A stretch of 64,000 bases of DNA from Aeromicrobium yanjiei (GTDB lineage Bacteria; Actinomycetota; Actinomycetes; Propionibacteriales; Nocardioidaceae). The position numbers and the translations under genes were made by a program. Below, in pieces: positions 34,716 to 44,352 of this stretch. The first letter of the stretch is position 1; every line of letters begins with the position of its first letter. The DNA lies in contig NZ_CP045737.1 in NCBI RefSeq assembly GCF_009649075.1, positions 992,001 through 1,056,000 of the forward strand. Reading direction: 5' to 3'. The notes under the pieces are model-generated. The model saw only the letters and a list, made by a program, of their open reading frames with translations, made no database searches and was not told the DNA's origin.

Positions 34716-35743
34716 CGGTGGGGGTGGAAGGCGGCGGGGGCGTTGTAGGGCGTCACGACGTGGACCGGCGAGGGCACGGAGCGGATCGGGCCCGGCAGCG
34801 CGCCGTGGGCCTGCATGACCGCGCGGCATGCGCGCCGCATGTCGTCGCGGAGGTCGTGGTGCAGCACCGCCGACAGTCGATGCTGCCGCAGCAGCACGGC
34901 GTTGTCGTCGTCGAGGTCGTGCGCGACGAGCACGCGACACTCCCGGCCCGCGTGTGCGAATGCGTCGAGCGTCGCGACGTTGCCGCCGCCGATCGAGTAG
35001 ACCGCGTCGATCGACGGGTCCGCCACGAGCGCCCGGGTGACGGCTCGGAGCATCGTGGCGTCGAGGCCGTCGGTGCCGGCCACCTCGCGGACGACTCGCC
35101 CGGGCGCGAGAGCGGCCATCGTCCGTCGGAAGCCGTCTCCCCGATCGCCTTCGCCGCGAAAGTCCGCACTGCTGAGCGTCATCAGCACCGAGCCCCGCGC
35201 GCCCCACTGCGTGACGAGATATGCGGCGGTGGCCCCTGCCGCGTGGTTGTCGATGCCGACGTACGCCACGCGCCGACTTCCCGGCAGATCCGTCACGAGG
35301 GTCACCACCGGGATGCCGCGCTCGACGAGGTCGTCGACCGCCGCGACGACCTCGGGTGCGTCGGGCGCCTTGAGGATCACGCCGTGGGACCCCCGCCGGG
35401 CGATGCGCGCGAGCGTACGCACGACGTCCGCGACCGAGCTCGCTTCCTGCAGGTGGAACCGCGACCGCACGACGGCCGGCCGCAGGTGGGGCAGCTCGGC
35501 CTCGAGGGCGGCACGCACGGCGCTCGAGAAGCGCTCGGGCGTCTGCATCACGAGATCGACGATGAAGGTTCGTCCCGCGATCCGTACCTGGCCGGCCTGG
35601 CGGTCGAGCTCAGCGATCGCCTGCTGGACCTCTTTGACGGTGCTCGGCCTCACCCCGGGACGGTGGTTCACGACCCGGTCGACGGTCGCGAGGCTCAAAC
35701 CGGACTGCTGGGCGATCTCGCGCAGGCGGTACGGGTGCGCCAT
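34712..35743 (-). CDS. LacI family transcriptional regulator (LacI-2)
   Basis: A 343-residue repressor with helix-turn-helix RLREIAQQSGLSLATVDRVV (residues 6-25) and a PBP1-like ligand domain (VMTLSSADFRGEGDR is in the cavity/hinge region as in inositol/ribose-responsive members). It is divergent from the PhyH-like/SDR pair. GGGAGG precedes ATG 35743. The stop codon is embedded in a 21-bp repeat unit. Confidence 0.9.
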   Translation of the reverse strand: MAHPYRLREIAQQSGLSLATVDRVVNHRPGVRPSTVKEVQQAIAELDRQAGQVRIAGRTFIVDLVMQTPERFSSAVRAALEAELPHLRPAVVRSRFHLQEASSVADVVRTLARIARRGSHGVILKAPDAPEVVAAVDDLVERGIPVVTLVTDLPGSRRVAYVGIDNHAAGATAAYLVTQWGARGSVLMTLSSADFRGEGDRGDGFRRTMAALAPGRVVREVAGTDGLDATMLRAVTRALVADPSIDAVYSIGGGNVATLDAFAHAGRECRVLVAHDLDDDNAVLLRQHRLSAVLHHDLRDDMRRACRAVMQAHGALPGPIRSVPSPVHVVTPYNAPAAFHPHR

Positions 35744-35777
35744 CCGGCCTCCCGGGGTCTCGTCGTGAGGTGTTCTT

Positions 35778-35793
35778 GAGGTGTTTTCACCTC
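35778..35793. promoter_or_regulatory. Operator for LacI-2 and promoter of the PhyH-like operon
   Basis: GAGGTG-tttt-CACCTC is a 16-bp palindrome, preceded by one extra GAGGTG half-site (around 35767). TAGCGT at 35815-35820 is a likely -10, which places the palindrome over the -35 region. Repressor identity is inferred from divergence with LacI-2. Confidence 0.6.
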
Positions 35794-35850
35794 CCAGCAG
35801 CCTACGCCGAGCACTAGCGTCGGGGATCAGACATCGACCCGAGGAGCACC

Positions 35851-37038
35851 ATGACCGCGATGACGAACGGCGCGCACGCGCCGCGCCTGAGCGAGGCCGA
35901 CTGCGACATCGACGACTTCGCGTCCGTCGTGTCGGCGACCACCGACCTCGCCGCGTACCCCCGCGCGGACCGCCTCGAGCAGGGCGTCCTCGTGTACGAC
36001 TCGGCGTCGCTGCGAGCCGCCGCGGCGACCCCCGACGGCGTGGTCGAGGTCGAGGGCGAGCTCGCCCGCGCCCTGAGCGACGGCCCGGGCATCGTGGTGC
36101 TCCAGGGTGCGTTCACCGACGGGGCCGTCGTCGACCGGGTGACCGCCGTGTTCGACGCGATCATCGAGGACGAGCGCGCCGCCGGCACCGCGCCGGGCGA
36201 CCACTTCGCCAAGCCCGGCGCCAACAGCCGGGTCTGGAACGCGTTGGAGAAGCTCGCGGTCCGCGACCCCGAGGCGTTCGTCGACTACTACGCCAACGAC
36301 GTCCTGGCGCTGATCTCCCGGGCGTGGCTGGGCCCGGGCTACCAGATGACCTCGCAGGTCAACGTCGTTCGTCCCGGCGGTGTGGCGCAGGAGCCGCACC
36401 GCGACTACCACCTCGGTTTCTTGTCCAACGAGGTCGTCGAGCGCTATCCCGCGCACGTGCACGTCCTGTCCCCGGTGCTGACGCTGCAGGGGGCGGTGGC
36501 CCACTCCGACATGCCGGTGGAGAGCGGTCCCACGATGTACCTGCCGCACTCGCACAAGTACGTCCCCGGTTACCTCGCGTGGCGGCTCGAGGAGTTCAAG
36601 GACTACTTCGCCGAGCACCACGTGCAGCTGCCGCTCGCGAAGGGCGACGCGGCGTTCTTCAACCCCGCGCTGTTCCACGGCGCCGGCACCAACGTGTCGG
36701 TCGACGTCCAGCGCATGGCCAACCTGCTGCAGGTGTCGTCGGGCTTCGGCCGGGCGATGGAGGCCGTCGACCGTGGGCGGATGTCCAAGGCCGTCTATCC
36801 CGTCCTCGCTGAGCGCCGCGCGGGCGGCACGGGCGCGGCCGACCTCGCCCACGCGATCGCCGCGACCGCCGAGGGCTATCCGTTCCCGACCAACCTCGAC
36901 CGCGACCAGCCGATCGGGGGCCTGACCCCGCTCTCGCAGGCCGAGCTGCTGCACCAGGCGCTCGACGAGGGCTGGCCGCCCGCGCAGGTGGACGCCGCGC
37001 TCGACGCGTACGCCGACCGCCGCCGCACCGATGTCTGA
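35851..37038 (+). CDS. Phytanoyl-CoA dioxygenase (PhyH) family protein
   Basis: A 395-residue Fe(II)/2-oxoglutarate-dependent oxygenase-like protein. EPHRDYHLGF (about residue 185) gives the HxD part of the facial triad and NPALFHGAGTNVS (about 271) the distal His; RMANLLQVS follows, where the 2-oxoglutarate-binding Arg is expected. ATG 35851 has GAGGAG 4 nt upstream. It shares a LacI-2-controlled operon with an SDR (8-nt overlap), so it probably hydroxylates or oxidatively cleaves a sugar/polyol derivative rather than phytanoyl-CoA; the substrate is unknown. Confidence 0.85.
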   Translation: MTAMTNGAHAPRLSEADCDIDDFASVVSATTDLAAYPRADRLEQGVLVYDSASLRAAAATPDGVVEVEGELARALSDGPGIVVLQGAFTDGAVVDRVTAVFDAIIEDERAAGTAPGDHFAKPGANSRVWNALEKLAVRDPEAFVDYYANDVLALISRAWLGPGYQMTSQVNVVRPGGVAQEPHRDYHLGFLSNEVVERYPAHVHVLSPVLTLQGAVAHSDMPVESGPTMYLPHSHKYVPGYLAWRLEEFKDYFAEHHVQLPLAKGDAAFFNPALFHGAGTNVSVDVQRMANLLQVSSGFGRAMEAVDRGRMSKAVYPVLAERRAGGTGAADLAHAIAATAEGYPFPTNLDRDQPIGGLTPLSQAELLHQALDEGWPPAQVDAALDAYADRRRTDV

Positions 37039-37804
37039 GCCGCTGCTCGCAGGTCGGGTCCTGCTGGTCAGTGGCGGCACGCAAGGGGTGGGTGGCGGGA
37101 TCGCCCGGGCCGCGCTGCGCGAGGGCGCCACCGTCGTGGTGACCGGTCGACGCCCCGACGTCGGCGAGGCGTTCGTCAGGGATCTCGGCGGCGACTCGTC
37201 GTACGTCCGGTGCGACGTCGCGGACGTCGAGCAGGCGAGGGATGCGGTGGCCGAGACCATCCGACGTCACGGGCGCATCGACAGCCTGGTCAACGCCGCG
37301 GGGCTCACGAGCCGCGGCAGCCTGCTGGACACCTCTCCCGAGCTGTTCGACCAGCACGTCGCGGTCAACCTCAAGGCCCCGTTCTTCATGATGCAGGCGG
37401 CCGTGGGCGACATGATCCGCCGCGGCGAGCCGGGCACGATCGTCAACATCTCGACGATGTCCTCGCACGGCGGGCAGCCGCACCTCGCGCCGTACTCCGC
37501 GACCAAGGCCGGTCTCGTGGGGCTGACCCGCAATGCGGCCCACGCGCACCGCTGGGACCGGATCCGCATCAACGGCGTCAACATCGGCTGGACCGAGACC
37601 GAGGGGGAGGACGTCGTGCAACGCGAGTTCCACGACGCGGACGACACGTGGGTGGAGAAGGCGGGCTCCTCGCTGCCGATGGGGCAGCTCGGACAGGTCG
37701 ACGACGTCGCTGCCCTGGTCGTCCTCCTGCTGTCGGAGCGCAGCGGTGTCGTCACCGGTTCGGTCATCGACTGGGACCAGCAGGTCATCGGCGGCCTGGA
37801 CTGA
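37031..37804 (+). CDS. SDR family oxidoreductase
   Basis: A 257-residue classical SDR with [13 protein letters not shown] (about residues 14-26), NAAG, the catalytic Ser in NISTMSS, YSATKAG (Tyr/Lys) and a C-terminal [10 protein letters not shown] where most SDRs have a GG substrate loop. It overlaps the PhyH-like gene by 8 nt and presumably acts on the same compound. It is the last gene before clpP1 and marks the right edge of the inserted catabolic region. Confidence 0.9.
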   Translation: MSEPLLAGRVLLVSGGTQGVGGGIARAALREGATVVVTGRRPDVGEAFVRDLGGDSSYVRCDVADVEQARDAVAETIRRHGRIDSLVNAAGLTSRGSLLDTSPELFDQHVAVNLKAPFFMMQAAVGDMIRRGEPGTIVNISTMSSHGGQPHLAPYSATKAGLVGLTRNAAHAHRWDRIRINGVNIGWTETEGEDVVQREFHDADDTWVEKAGSSLPMGQLGQVDDVAALVVLLLSERSGVVTGSVIDWDQQVIGGLD

Positions 37805-37877
37805 GCACGGCGGCGGCGCGCCGTCACGCTGTCAGCGAACAGCCGTGTTTTCGCGTGTGTTCCTCACGGCTCCCGTC

Positions 37878-37883
37878 TAGGTT
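37878..37883 (+). promoter_or_regulatory. -10 box of clpP1
   Basis: TAGGTT ends exactly 7 nt before GTG 37891 and no Shine-Dalgarno intervenes, so the clpP1P2 transcript is probably leaderless. GCGAAC (37829 region) and TTCGC (37850 region) half-sites upstream are in the wrong order for a classical ClgR box. Confidence 0.45.
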
Positions 37884-37890
37884 GGGACAC

Positions 37891-38505
37891 GTGAACACAT
37901 CGGACAGCTCCAGCCCACTGTCGCCGAGGATGGCCGGCGAGGCCGGCCCCTCGGATCTCGACGGCCACATCTACCAGCGACTCCTCAAGGAACGCATCGT
38001 GTTCCTCGGCTCGGAGGTTCGCGACTCCAACTCCAACGCGATCTGCGCGCAGATGCTGCTGCTCAACGCCGAGGACCCGCAGGCGGACATCTACCTGTAC
38101 ATCAACTCCCCGGGCGGCTCCGTCGACTCGGGCATGGCGATCTACGACACGATGCAGTTCATCTCGAACGACGTCGCGACGTTCGGCATGGGCCTGGCCG
38201 CGTCGATGGGACAGTTCCTCCTCGCCGCAGGCACCGCCGGCAAGCGCTACGCCCTGCCGCACGCGCGCATCATGATGCACCAGCCCTCGGGCGGCATCGG
38301 CGGATCCGCCTCCGACATCAAGATCCAGGCTGAGCAGAGCGTCCTGCTCAAGAAGCAGCTCAACCAGCTGCAGTCCCTGCACAGCGGCCAGTCGGTCGAG
38401 CAGATCGAGCTCGACTCCGACCGCGACCGGTGGTTCACGCCGGAGCAGGCCAAGGAGTACGGCCTCATCGACCACGTGGTCTCGAGCGCAGGAGACATCA
38501 CATGA
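37891..38505 (+). CDS. clpP1: ATP-dependent Clp protease proteolytic subunit 1
   Basis: A 204-residue serine peptidase subunit. [12 protein letters not shown] (residues 65-76), [11 protein letters not shown] (nucleophile Ser in ASMG) and [11 protein letters not shown] (catalytic His), with Asp in the later LDSDRDRWF region, are all intact. Actinobacterial ClpP1 and ClpP2 form mixed tetradecamers fed by ClpX/ClpC. The GTG start fits the leaderless promoter; ATG 37930 is an internal alternative that would shorten the propeptide. It overlaps clpP2 by 4 nt. Confidence 0.95.
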   Translation: MNTSDSSSPLSPRMAGEAGPSDLDGHIYQRLLKERIVFLGSEVRDSNSNAICAQMLLLNAEDPQADIYLYINSPGGSVDSGMAIYDTMQFISNDVATFGMGLAASMGQFLLAAGTAGKRYALPHARIMMHQPSGGIGGSASDIKIQAEQSVLLKKQLNQLQSLHSGQSVEQIELDSDRDRWFTPEQAKEYGLIDHVVSSAGDIT

Positions 38506-39104
38506 GCTACTACATCCCGCAGTGGGAAGAGCGCACGAGCTACGGCTTCCGTCGCATCGACCCCTACACCAAGCTGTTCGAGGACCGCATCATCATGCTG
38601 GGCACCCCGATCAGCGACGACGTCGCCAACGCGGTCATGGCGCAGCTCATGTCGCTGCAGGCCATGGACCCCGACCGCGACATCAGCATCTACATCAACA
38701 GCCCCGGTGGCTCGTTCACGGCGCTCACGGCGATCTACGACACGATCCGCTACATCAAGCCGGACGTGCAGACGCTGTGCCTGGGCCAGGCCGCTTCGGC
38801 CGCTGCGATCCTGCTCGCGGCCGGTACGCCGGGCAAGCGTCTCGCGCTGCCCAACAGCCGCATCCTGATCCACCAGCCCTACACCGAGGGCACCGGCGGC
38901 CAGATCTCGGACCTGGAGATCCAGGCCAACGAGATCTTCCGCATGCGTGAGCTGATGGAGCGCATGCTGGCCGACGCGACCGGCAAGCCGATCGAGGAGA
39001 TCAGCAAGGACGTCGACCGCGACAAGATCCTCACTGCCCAGCAGGCGGTGGAGTACGGCCTCGTCGACGAGGTGCTCGACACGCTGAAGGTCCCCGCGAT
39101 CTAG
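38502..39104 (+). CDS. clpP2: ATP-dependent Clp protease proteolytic subunit 2
   Basis: A 200-residue paralogue of ClpP1 with [33 protein letters not shown] (nucleophile Ser in AASAA) and [12 protein letters not shown] (His). The motif AASAA, rather than AASMG, is typical of the second actinobacterial ClpP. The ATG overlaps the clpP1 stop (ATGA), so the two are co-translated. Confidence 0.95.
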   Translation: MSYYIPQWEERTSYGFRRIDPYTKLFEDRIIMLGTPISDDVANAVMAQLMSLQAMDPDRDISIYINSPGGSFTALTAIYDTIRYIKPDVQTLCLGQAASAAAILLAAGTPGKRLALPNSRILIHQPYTEGTGGQISDLEIQANEIFRMRELMERMLADATGKPIEEISKDVDRDKILTAQQAVEYGLVDEVLDTLKVPAI

Positions 39105-39143
39105 CAGCACCTCGGCAAGACGCACCATGACAACCGGTGCGGT

Positions 39144-39198
39144 GACCGAGACGACGGGGGCTTTCGCCGCTACGGTGGAGGCTGACGTCGTCTCGGTC
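39144..39198. repeat. 13-bp perfect inverted repeat between clpP2 and clpX
   Basis: GACCGAGACGACG (39144-39156) and CGTCGTCTCGGTC (39186-39198) with a 29-nt loop that contains TACGGT, a possible -10 for clpX. It may be an attenuator, an RNA leader structure or a regulator site controlling clpX separately from clpP1P2. Confidence 0.55.
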
Positions 39199-39253
39199 GC
39201 ATTCCGGCCCGACCGGGCGACGTAGGCAGCAACCGTACGAAGGGATTTCCCGC

Positions 39254-40525
<1,272 letters not shown>

Positions 40526-40563
40526 CCTGTCGTCTCGCGATGCCGACCCCGGCTACCTGCCGG

Positions 40564-40569
40564 TAGGTT
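40564..40569 (+). promoter_or_regulatory. -10 box of the enoyl-reductase-like gene
   Basis: TAGGTT ends 6 nt before ATG 40576 without a Shine-Dalgarno: leaderless layout. Confidence 0.4.
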
Positions 40570-40575
40570 GAGCCC

Positions 40576-41730
40576 ATGACTTCCGTCGACATCGCCCTGC
40601 TCGGTGCCACCGGCTTCACCGGGGCCCTCACCGCCGAGTACCTCGGCACCCACCTCCCGCCCGGCGGGACGTGGGCAATCGCCGGACGCAACCAGGCCAA
40701 GCTCGAGCAGGTCGCCGAGCGGGTCGAGGCCCTCGGTGGCGTCCGACCCGAGATCATCTCGGCCGACATCGGCAACGCCGACTCGATGTCCGCCCTGGCC
40801 CGGAGCACGCGTGTGCTCGCGACCACGGTCGGTCCGTACGTCCAGCACGGCGAGCCCGCGGTCAAGGCGGCGGCAGAGGCCGGCATCGCGTACGTCGACC
40901 TCACGGGCGAGCCGGAGTTCGTCGATCGCATGTGGCTGAAGTACGACGCCGTGGCGCGGGAGACCGGGGCGCGCCTCGTCCACGCGTGCGGCTTCGACTC
41001 GATCCCGTACGACCTCGGCGTGCTCTACACGGTCGAGCAGCTGCCCGAGGGCGTGCCGATCGACGTCAAGGGCTACATCCGTGCCGGCGGCACCGCCTCG
41101 GGCGGCACCTACCACTCCGCCGTGGGTGCGTTCTCGCGCATCCGTCAGGCGGCCGCGGCGGCTGCCGAGCGCAGGAAGAACGAGCCGCGTCCCGAGGGGC
41201 GCACGGTCCGCGGTGGCGGCGGCACGATCGGCCGCGGCGCCGGAGGCAAGGGCTGGGCCCTGCCGCTGCCGACCATCGACCCGCAGATCGTCCTGCGGTC
41301 CGCCCGGTCGCTGGACCGCTACGGACCCGCGTTCACCTATTCGCACTTCGCCCAGTTCAAGAAGCTGCCGATGCTTGCCGGCACCCTCGCGGGGGCCGCG
41401 GTGGTCGTGGCGGGGGCGCAGCTGCGGCCCACCCGCTCGCTGCTGCTCAAGCTGCGCGACCAGGGCGACGGCCCCGACGAGGCCAAGCGCGAGGCATCGT
41501 GGTTCTCCTTGCGGCTGATCGGCGAGGGCGGCGGCCGGACCGTCACGACCCAGGTCAGCGGCGGCGACCCCGGCTACACCGAGACGGCCAAGATGCTGAG
41601 CGAGTCGGCCCTCTGTCTCGCGTTCGACGACGTGCCCAAGGTCTCGGGGCAGACGACCACGGCCGTCGCGATGGGCGATCCGCTGATCGAGCGTCTGCAG
41701 GCCGCGGGCATCACGTTCCGGACGTTGTAG
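40576..41730 (+). CDS. Saccharopine dehydrogenase-like / trans-acting enoyl reductase family protein (Rv2449c-like)
   Basis: A 384-residue protein with an N-terminal NAD(P)-binding motif ALLGATGFTGALTAEYL (residues 8-24), GPYVQHGEP and the ACGFDSIPYDLG segment typical of this family, whose best-known member is the mycobacterial trans-acting enoyl reductase of PDIM synthesis. A hydrophobic helix at about 272-290 suggests membrane association. The enzymatic role here is unknown; the neighbourhood (between clpX and valS) matches Rv2449c. Confidence 0.85.
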   Translation: MTSVDIALLGATGFTGALTAEYLGTHLPPGGTWAIAGRNQAKLEQVAERVEALGGVRPEIISADIGNADSMSALARSTRVLATTVGPYVQHGEPAVKAAAEAGIAYVDLTGEPEFVDRMWLKYDAVARETGARLVHACGFDSIPYDLGVLYTVEQLPEGVPIDVKGYIRAGGTASGGTYHSAVGAFSRIRQAAAAAAERRKNEPRPEGRTVRGGGGTIGRGAGGKGWALPLPTIDPQIVLRSARSLDRYGPAFTYSHFAQFKKLPMLAGTLAGAAVVVAGAQLRPTRSLLLKLRDQGDGPDEAKREASWFSLRLIGEGGGRTVTTQVSGGDPGYTETAKMLSESALCLAFDDVPKVSGQTTTAVAMGDPLIERLQAAGITFRTL

Positions 41731-41747
41731 CGGCGCCGGGGCCACGT

Positions 41748-41775
41748 CCGTTCGTCCCTGTACGGGGCGGAACGG
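41748..41775 (+). terminator. Imperfect hairpin between the enoyl-reductase-like gene and cydA
   Basis: CCGTTC and GGAACGG-type arms flank an inner TCCC/GGGG stem with one bulge, 18 nt after the stop. The cydA -10 follows directly, fitting an end-of-transcript role. Confidence 0.4.
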
Positions 41776-41781
41776 CGGGCG

Positions 41782-41787
41782 TAGCGT
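41782..41787 (+). promoter_or_regulatory. -10 box of cydA
   Basis: TAGCGT ends 6 nt before the ATG at 41794 with no Shine-Dalgarno: leaderless layout. Confidence 0.4.
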
Positions 41788-41793
41788 GGAGCG

Positions 41794-43212
41794 ATGTACC
41801 TGAACGAGGTCCTCAGCGCCCTCTCGTCCGCTGACGGGCCACCCGGGCTGCTCCCGGCCCGGCAGCAGATGGCCATGTCGCTCGGGTGGCACATCATCCT
41901 CGCGTGCTTCGGCGTCGCGTTCCCGACGATGATCTTCGTGGTCCACCGCCGAGGGATCGTCAGGAACGACCCCGTGGCCCTCGGCCTGGCGCGGCGGTGG
42001 GCCAAGGTCTCCGCGGTGCTGTTCGCGATCGGTGCCGTGTCCGGCACGGTCCTCAGCTTCGAGATGGGTCTGCTCTGGCCCGGTCTGATGGGTCCGTTCG
42101 GCGACGTCCTGGGGCTGCCGTTCGCTTTCGAGGGACTGTCCTTCTTCGTCGAGGCCATCTTCCTCGGCATCTACCTGTACGGCTGGGACCGGATGCCTCC
42201 ACGGCGTCACCTGATGATGCTGATCCCGATGGCCATCGCGGGCGTGGTGGGCACGTTCTGCGTCGTGGCGGTCAATGCCTGGATGAACAACCCGACGGGG
42301 TTCACGTTCGTCCCGGCCACGGGGACGACGCCCGCGCAGGTCACCGACGTCAACCCGTGGCGGGCGATGTTCAACGACGGGGTGTGGCTGCAGTTCGCGC
42401 ACATGTGGGTCGGCGCCTTCATGCTGGTCGGTTTCGTCGTCGCGGGCGTCTACGCGGCCGGGATGCTGAAGGGCCGCCGCGACGCTCACCACCGCCTCGG
42501 GTTCACGGTTCCGTTCGTCTTCGCGTCGGTCGCCTCGGTGCTCCAGCCGGTCATCGGCCACCTCCTCGGCCTGCGCCTCGCGGAGACCCAGCCCTCGAAG
42601 CTCGCTGCGTTCGAGCTCGCGACCACGACCGAGAGCCCCGCACCGTTGCGCCTGGGTGGCCTGCTCATCGACGGCGAGGTGCGCTGGGCGTTCGACATCC
42701 CCCGACTCGGCTCGATCATCGCGCGCAACTCGTTCACCAAGGGGGTGCAGGGGCTCGACACGATCCCGCTCGAGGACCAGCCGCCGGTGAACATCACCCA
42801 CGTCGCGTTCCAGGTCATGGTGGCGATCGGCTCGCTGCTGCTCGTCGCGGCCGTCGCGTTCTGGTTCGCCCGCTGGCGCGGTCATGACTTCACCGGCAAC
42901 CGATGGTTCCTGCGCTTCGCCGTCGTCGCGGGTCCGCTCGCGGTCGTCGCGCTCGAGTGCGGCTGGGTCGCGACCGAGGTCGGGCGTCAGCCGTGGACCG
43001 TGTGGCAGGTGCTGCGCACCGAGGACGCGGCCAGCATGAGCAGCGGGCTGTGGTGGAGCTACGCCGTCGCGTTCGTGGTGTACGTCGGCATGACGGTCGG
43101 CGCGTTCATCGTGCTCCGGTCGATGGCACGTCGATGGCGTGCCGGGGACGAGGAGCTCCCGGCGCCCTACGGGCCTCCCGCGGCCCGGCCCGACGAGAGG
43201 TCCCGGCGATGA
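41794..43212 (+). CDS. cydA: Cytochrome bd ubiquinol/menaquinol oxidase subunit I
   Basis: A 472-residue polytopic haem protein. Conserved features are the N-terminal SLGWHIILACFG His region (haem ligand), EMGLLWPGLM, FAFEGLSFFVEAIFLGIYLYGWDR, and the quinol-oxidase signature GRQPW in GWVATEVGRQPW (about residue 395). The short quinol loop matches actinobacterial CydA. It forms the high-affinity oxygen-reducing, non-proton-pumping terminal oxidase with CydB. It overlaps cydB by 4 nt. Confidence 0.95.
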   Translation: MYLNEVLSALSSADGPPGLLPARQQMAMSLGWHIILACFGVAFPTMIFVVHRRGIVRNDPVALGLARRWAKVSAVLFAIGAVSGTVLSFEMGLLWPGLMGPFGDVLGLPFAFEGLSFFVEAIFLGIYLYGWDRMPPRRHLMMLIPMAIAGVVGTFCVVAVNAWMNNPTGFTFVPATGTTPAQVTDVNPWRAMFNDGVWLQFAHMWVGAFMLVGFVVAGVYAAGMLKGRRDAHHRLGFTVPFVFASVASVLQPVIGHLLGLRLAETQPSKLAAFELATTTESPAPLRLGGLLIDGEVRWAFDIPRLGSIIARNSFTKGVQGLDTIPLEDQPPVNITHVAFQVMVAIGSLLLVAAVAFWFARWRGHDFTGNRWFLRFAVVAGPLAVVALECGWVATEVGRQPWTVWQVLRTEDAASMSSGLWWSYAVAFVVYVGMTVGAFIVLRSMARRWRAGDEELPAPYGPPAARPDERSRR

Positions 43213-44261
43213 GCCTCGCAGTCGCGGTGGCCGTGGCGCTGTTCGTCGGGGTGCTTGCATACGCCCTGTTCGGCGGGGCCGACTTCGGCTCGGGATTCTT
43301 CGATCTGACGGCCGGCAGCGCCGAGGAGGGGGCCGAGCTGCGGCTGCTCATCGACCACAGCATCGGGCCCGTGTGGGAGGCCAACCACGTCTGGCTGATC
43401 TACGTGCTGGTGATGTGGTGGACAGGGTTCCCCGAGACATTCGCGGCCACCACCACGACCCTGATCCTGCCGCTGGCCCTGGCGCTCCTCGGGATCGTCC
43501 TGCGGGGAGCGAGCTTCGCGTTCCGCAAGTACTCCGGCTCCCTCGCCCAGGCGCGGATCTTCGGGGCCGTGTTCGCGGGCTCGTCGCTGATCACCCCCTT
43601 CTTCCTCGGCGCGGTGGCCGGTGCGGTGGCGTCGGGTCGGGTGCCCGCCGAGGGCAACGGCCCCGTGCTGGACTCATGGCTGCACCCCACGTCGCTGTTC
43701 GGAGGCGTGATCGCGGTCGGGGCCTGCATCTTCCTCGCCGGGACGTTCCTCACCGCGGACGCGCAGCGGTCGGGCCACGAGGCGCTCGCCGAGAGGCTGC
43801 GGGTCAAGACCCTGGGGGTGGGCATCGTGACCGGGGGGATCGTGTTCGCGGCTCTGGTGCCGATACGTCACGACGCGCCCACGCTGAGCGATCGTCTGCT
43901 CGGCGTCGCGACCCCGCTCATCGTGGTGTCCGGGATCGCGGGCGCGGCCACCCTGCTGCTGCTGTGGCGGCGGCGCCACGCCGTCGCGCGGGTCGCCGCG
44001 GCCGTCAGTGTCGCGGCCGTGATCCTCGGGTGGGGCGTCGCGCAGTATCCGTGGATGCTCGTCGACCAGGTCACGATCGAGGACGCCGCAGGTGCGCGCT
44101 CGACCCTCATCGGCCTGCTCATCGTGGTCGCCCTCGCGGGCGTCATCGTCCTGCCCTCCCTGGCCTACCTGTTCTGGCTCACCCAGACCGAGGAGTGGAG
44201 CAGAGACGACGAGCACGACTCGACGTCGCCCCGCCCGAGCGGTGGATCCGCCACCATATAG
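43209..44261 (+). CDS. cydB: Cytochrome bd oxidase subunit II
   Basis: A 350-residue membrane protein starting with the CydB opening ALFGGADFGSGFFDL (residues 19-33), then GPVWEANHVWLIYVLVMWW and nine or so hydrophobic helices. The ATG overlaps the cydA stop. The cydDC exporter genes that often follow in actinobacteria are absent; the next gene is convergent valS, separated by a perfect 20-bp hairpin. Confidence 0.95.
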   Translation: MSLAVAVAVALFVGVLAYALFGGADFGSGFFDLTAGSAEEGAELRLLIDHSIGPVWEANHVWLIYVLVMWWTGFPETFAATTTTLILPLALALLGIVLRGASFAFRKYSGSLAQARIFGAVFAGSSLITPFFLGAVAGAVASGRVPAEGNGPVLDSWLHPTSLFGGVIAVGACIFLAGTFLTADAQRSGHEALAERLRVKTLGVGIVTGGIVFAALVPIRHDAPTLSDRLLGVATPLIVVSGIAGAATLLLLWRRRHAVARVAAAVSVAAVILGWGVAQYPWMLVDQVTIEDAAGARSTLIGLLIVVALAGVIVLPSLAYLFWLTQTEEWSRDDEHDSTSPRPSGGSATI

Positions 44262-44297
44262 GCCCGAAATCCGCCGCATACGGTGGCAGACGCACCG

Positions 44298-44341
44298 CCG
44301 GGCCGCAGTTTCCCAGGTTCTCCTGGGAAACTGCGGCCCGG
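44298..44341. terminator. Bidirectional terminator, perfect 20-bp inverted repeat
   Basis: Arms 44298-44317 and 44322-44341 (CCGGGCCGCAGTTTCCCAGG and its complement) with the 4-nt loop TTCT. It lies 36 nt after the cydB stop and 12 nt after the convergent valS stop. The motif GGTTCTCCTGGGAA plus a GCGGCC block is shared with the inverted repeat at 52.4-52.6 kb. Confidence 0.85.
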
Positions 44342-44352
44342 GCGGGCGAGGA

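Noticed and set aside
18510-37804. Integrative element or genomic island with attachment sites
   Set aside because: No integrase, relaxase or transposase is present, and the tRNA genes at 13.8 and 14.6 kb are not at the block edge; I could not find matching direct repeats at both ends.
37805-37890. ClgR box upstream of clpP1
   Set aside because: GCGAA and TTCGC half-sites are present but in the inverse order to the known GTTCGC-n-GCGAAC arrangement.
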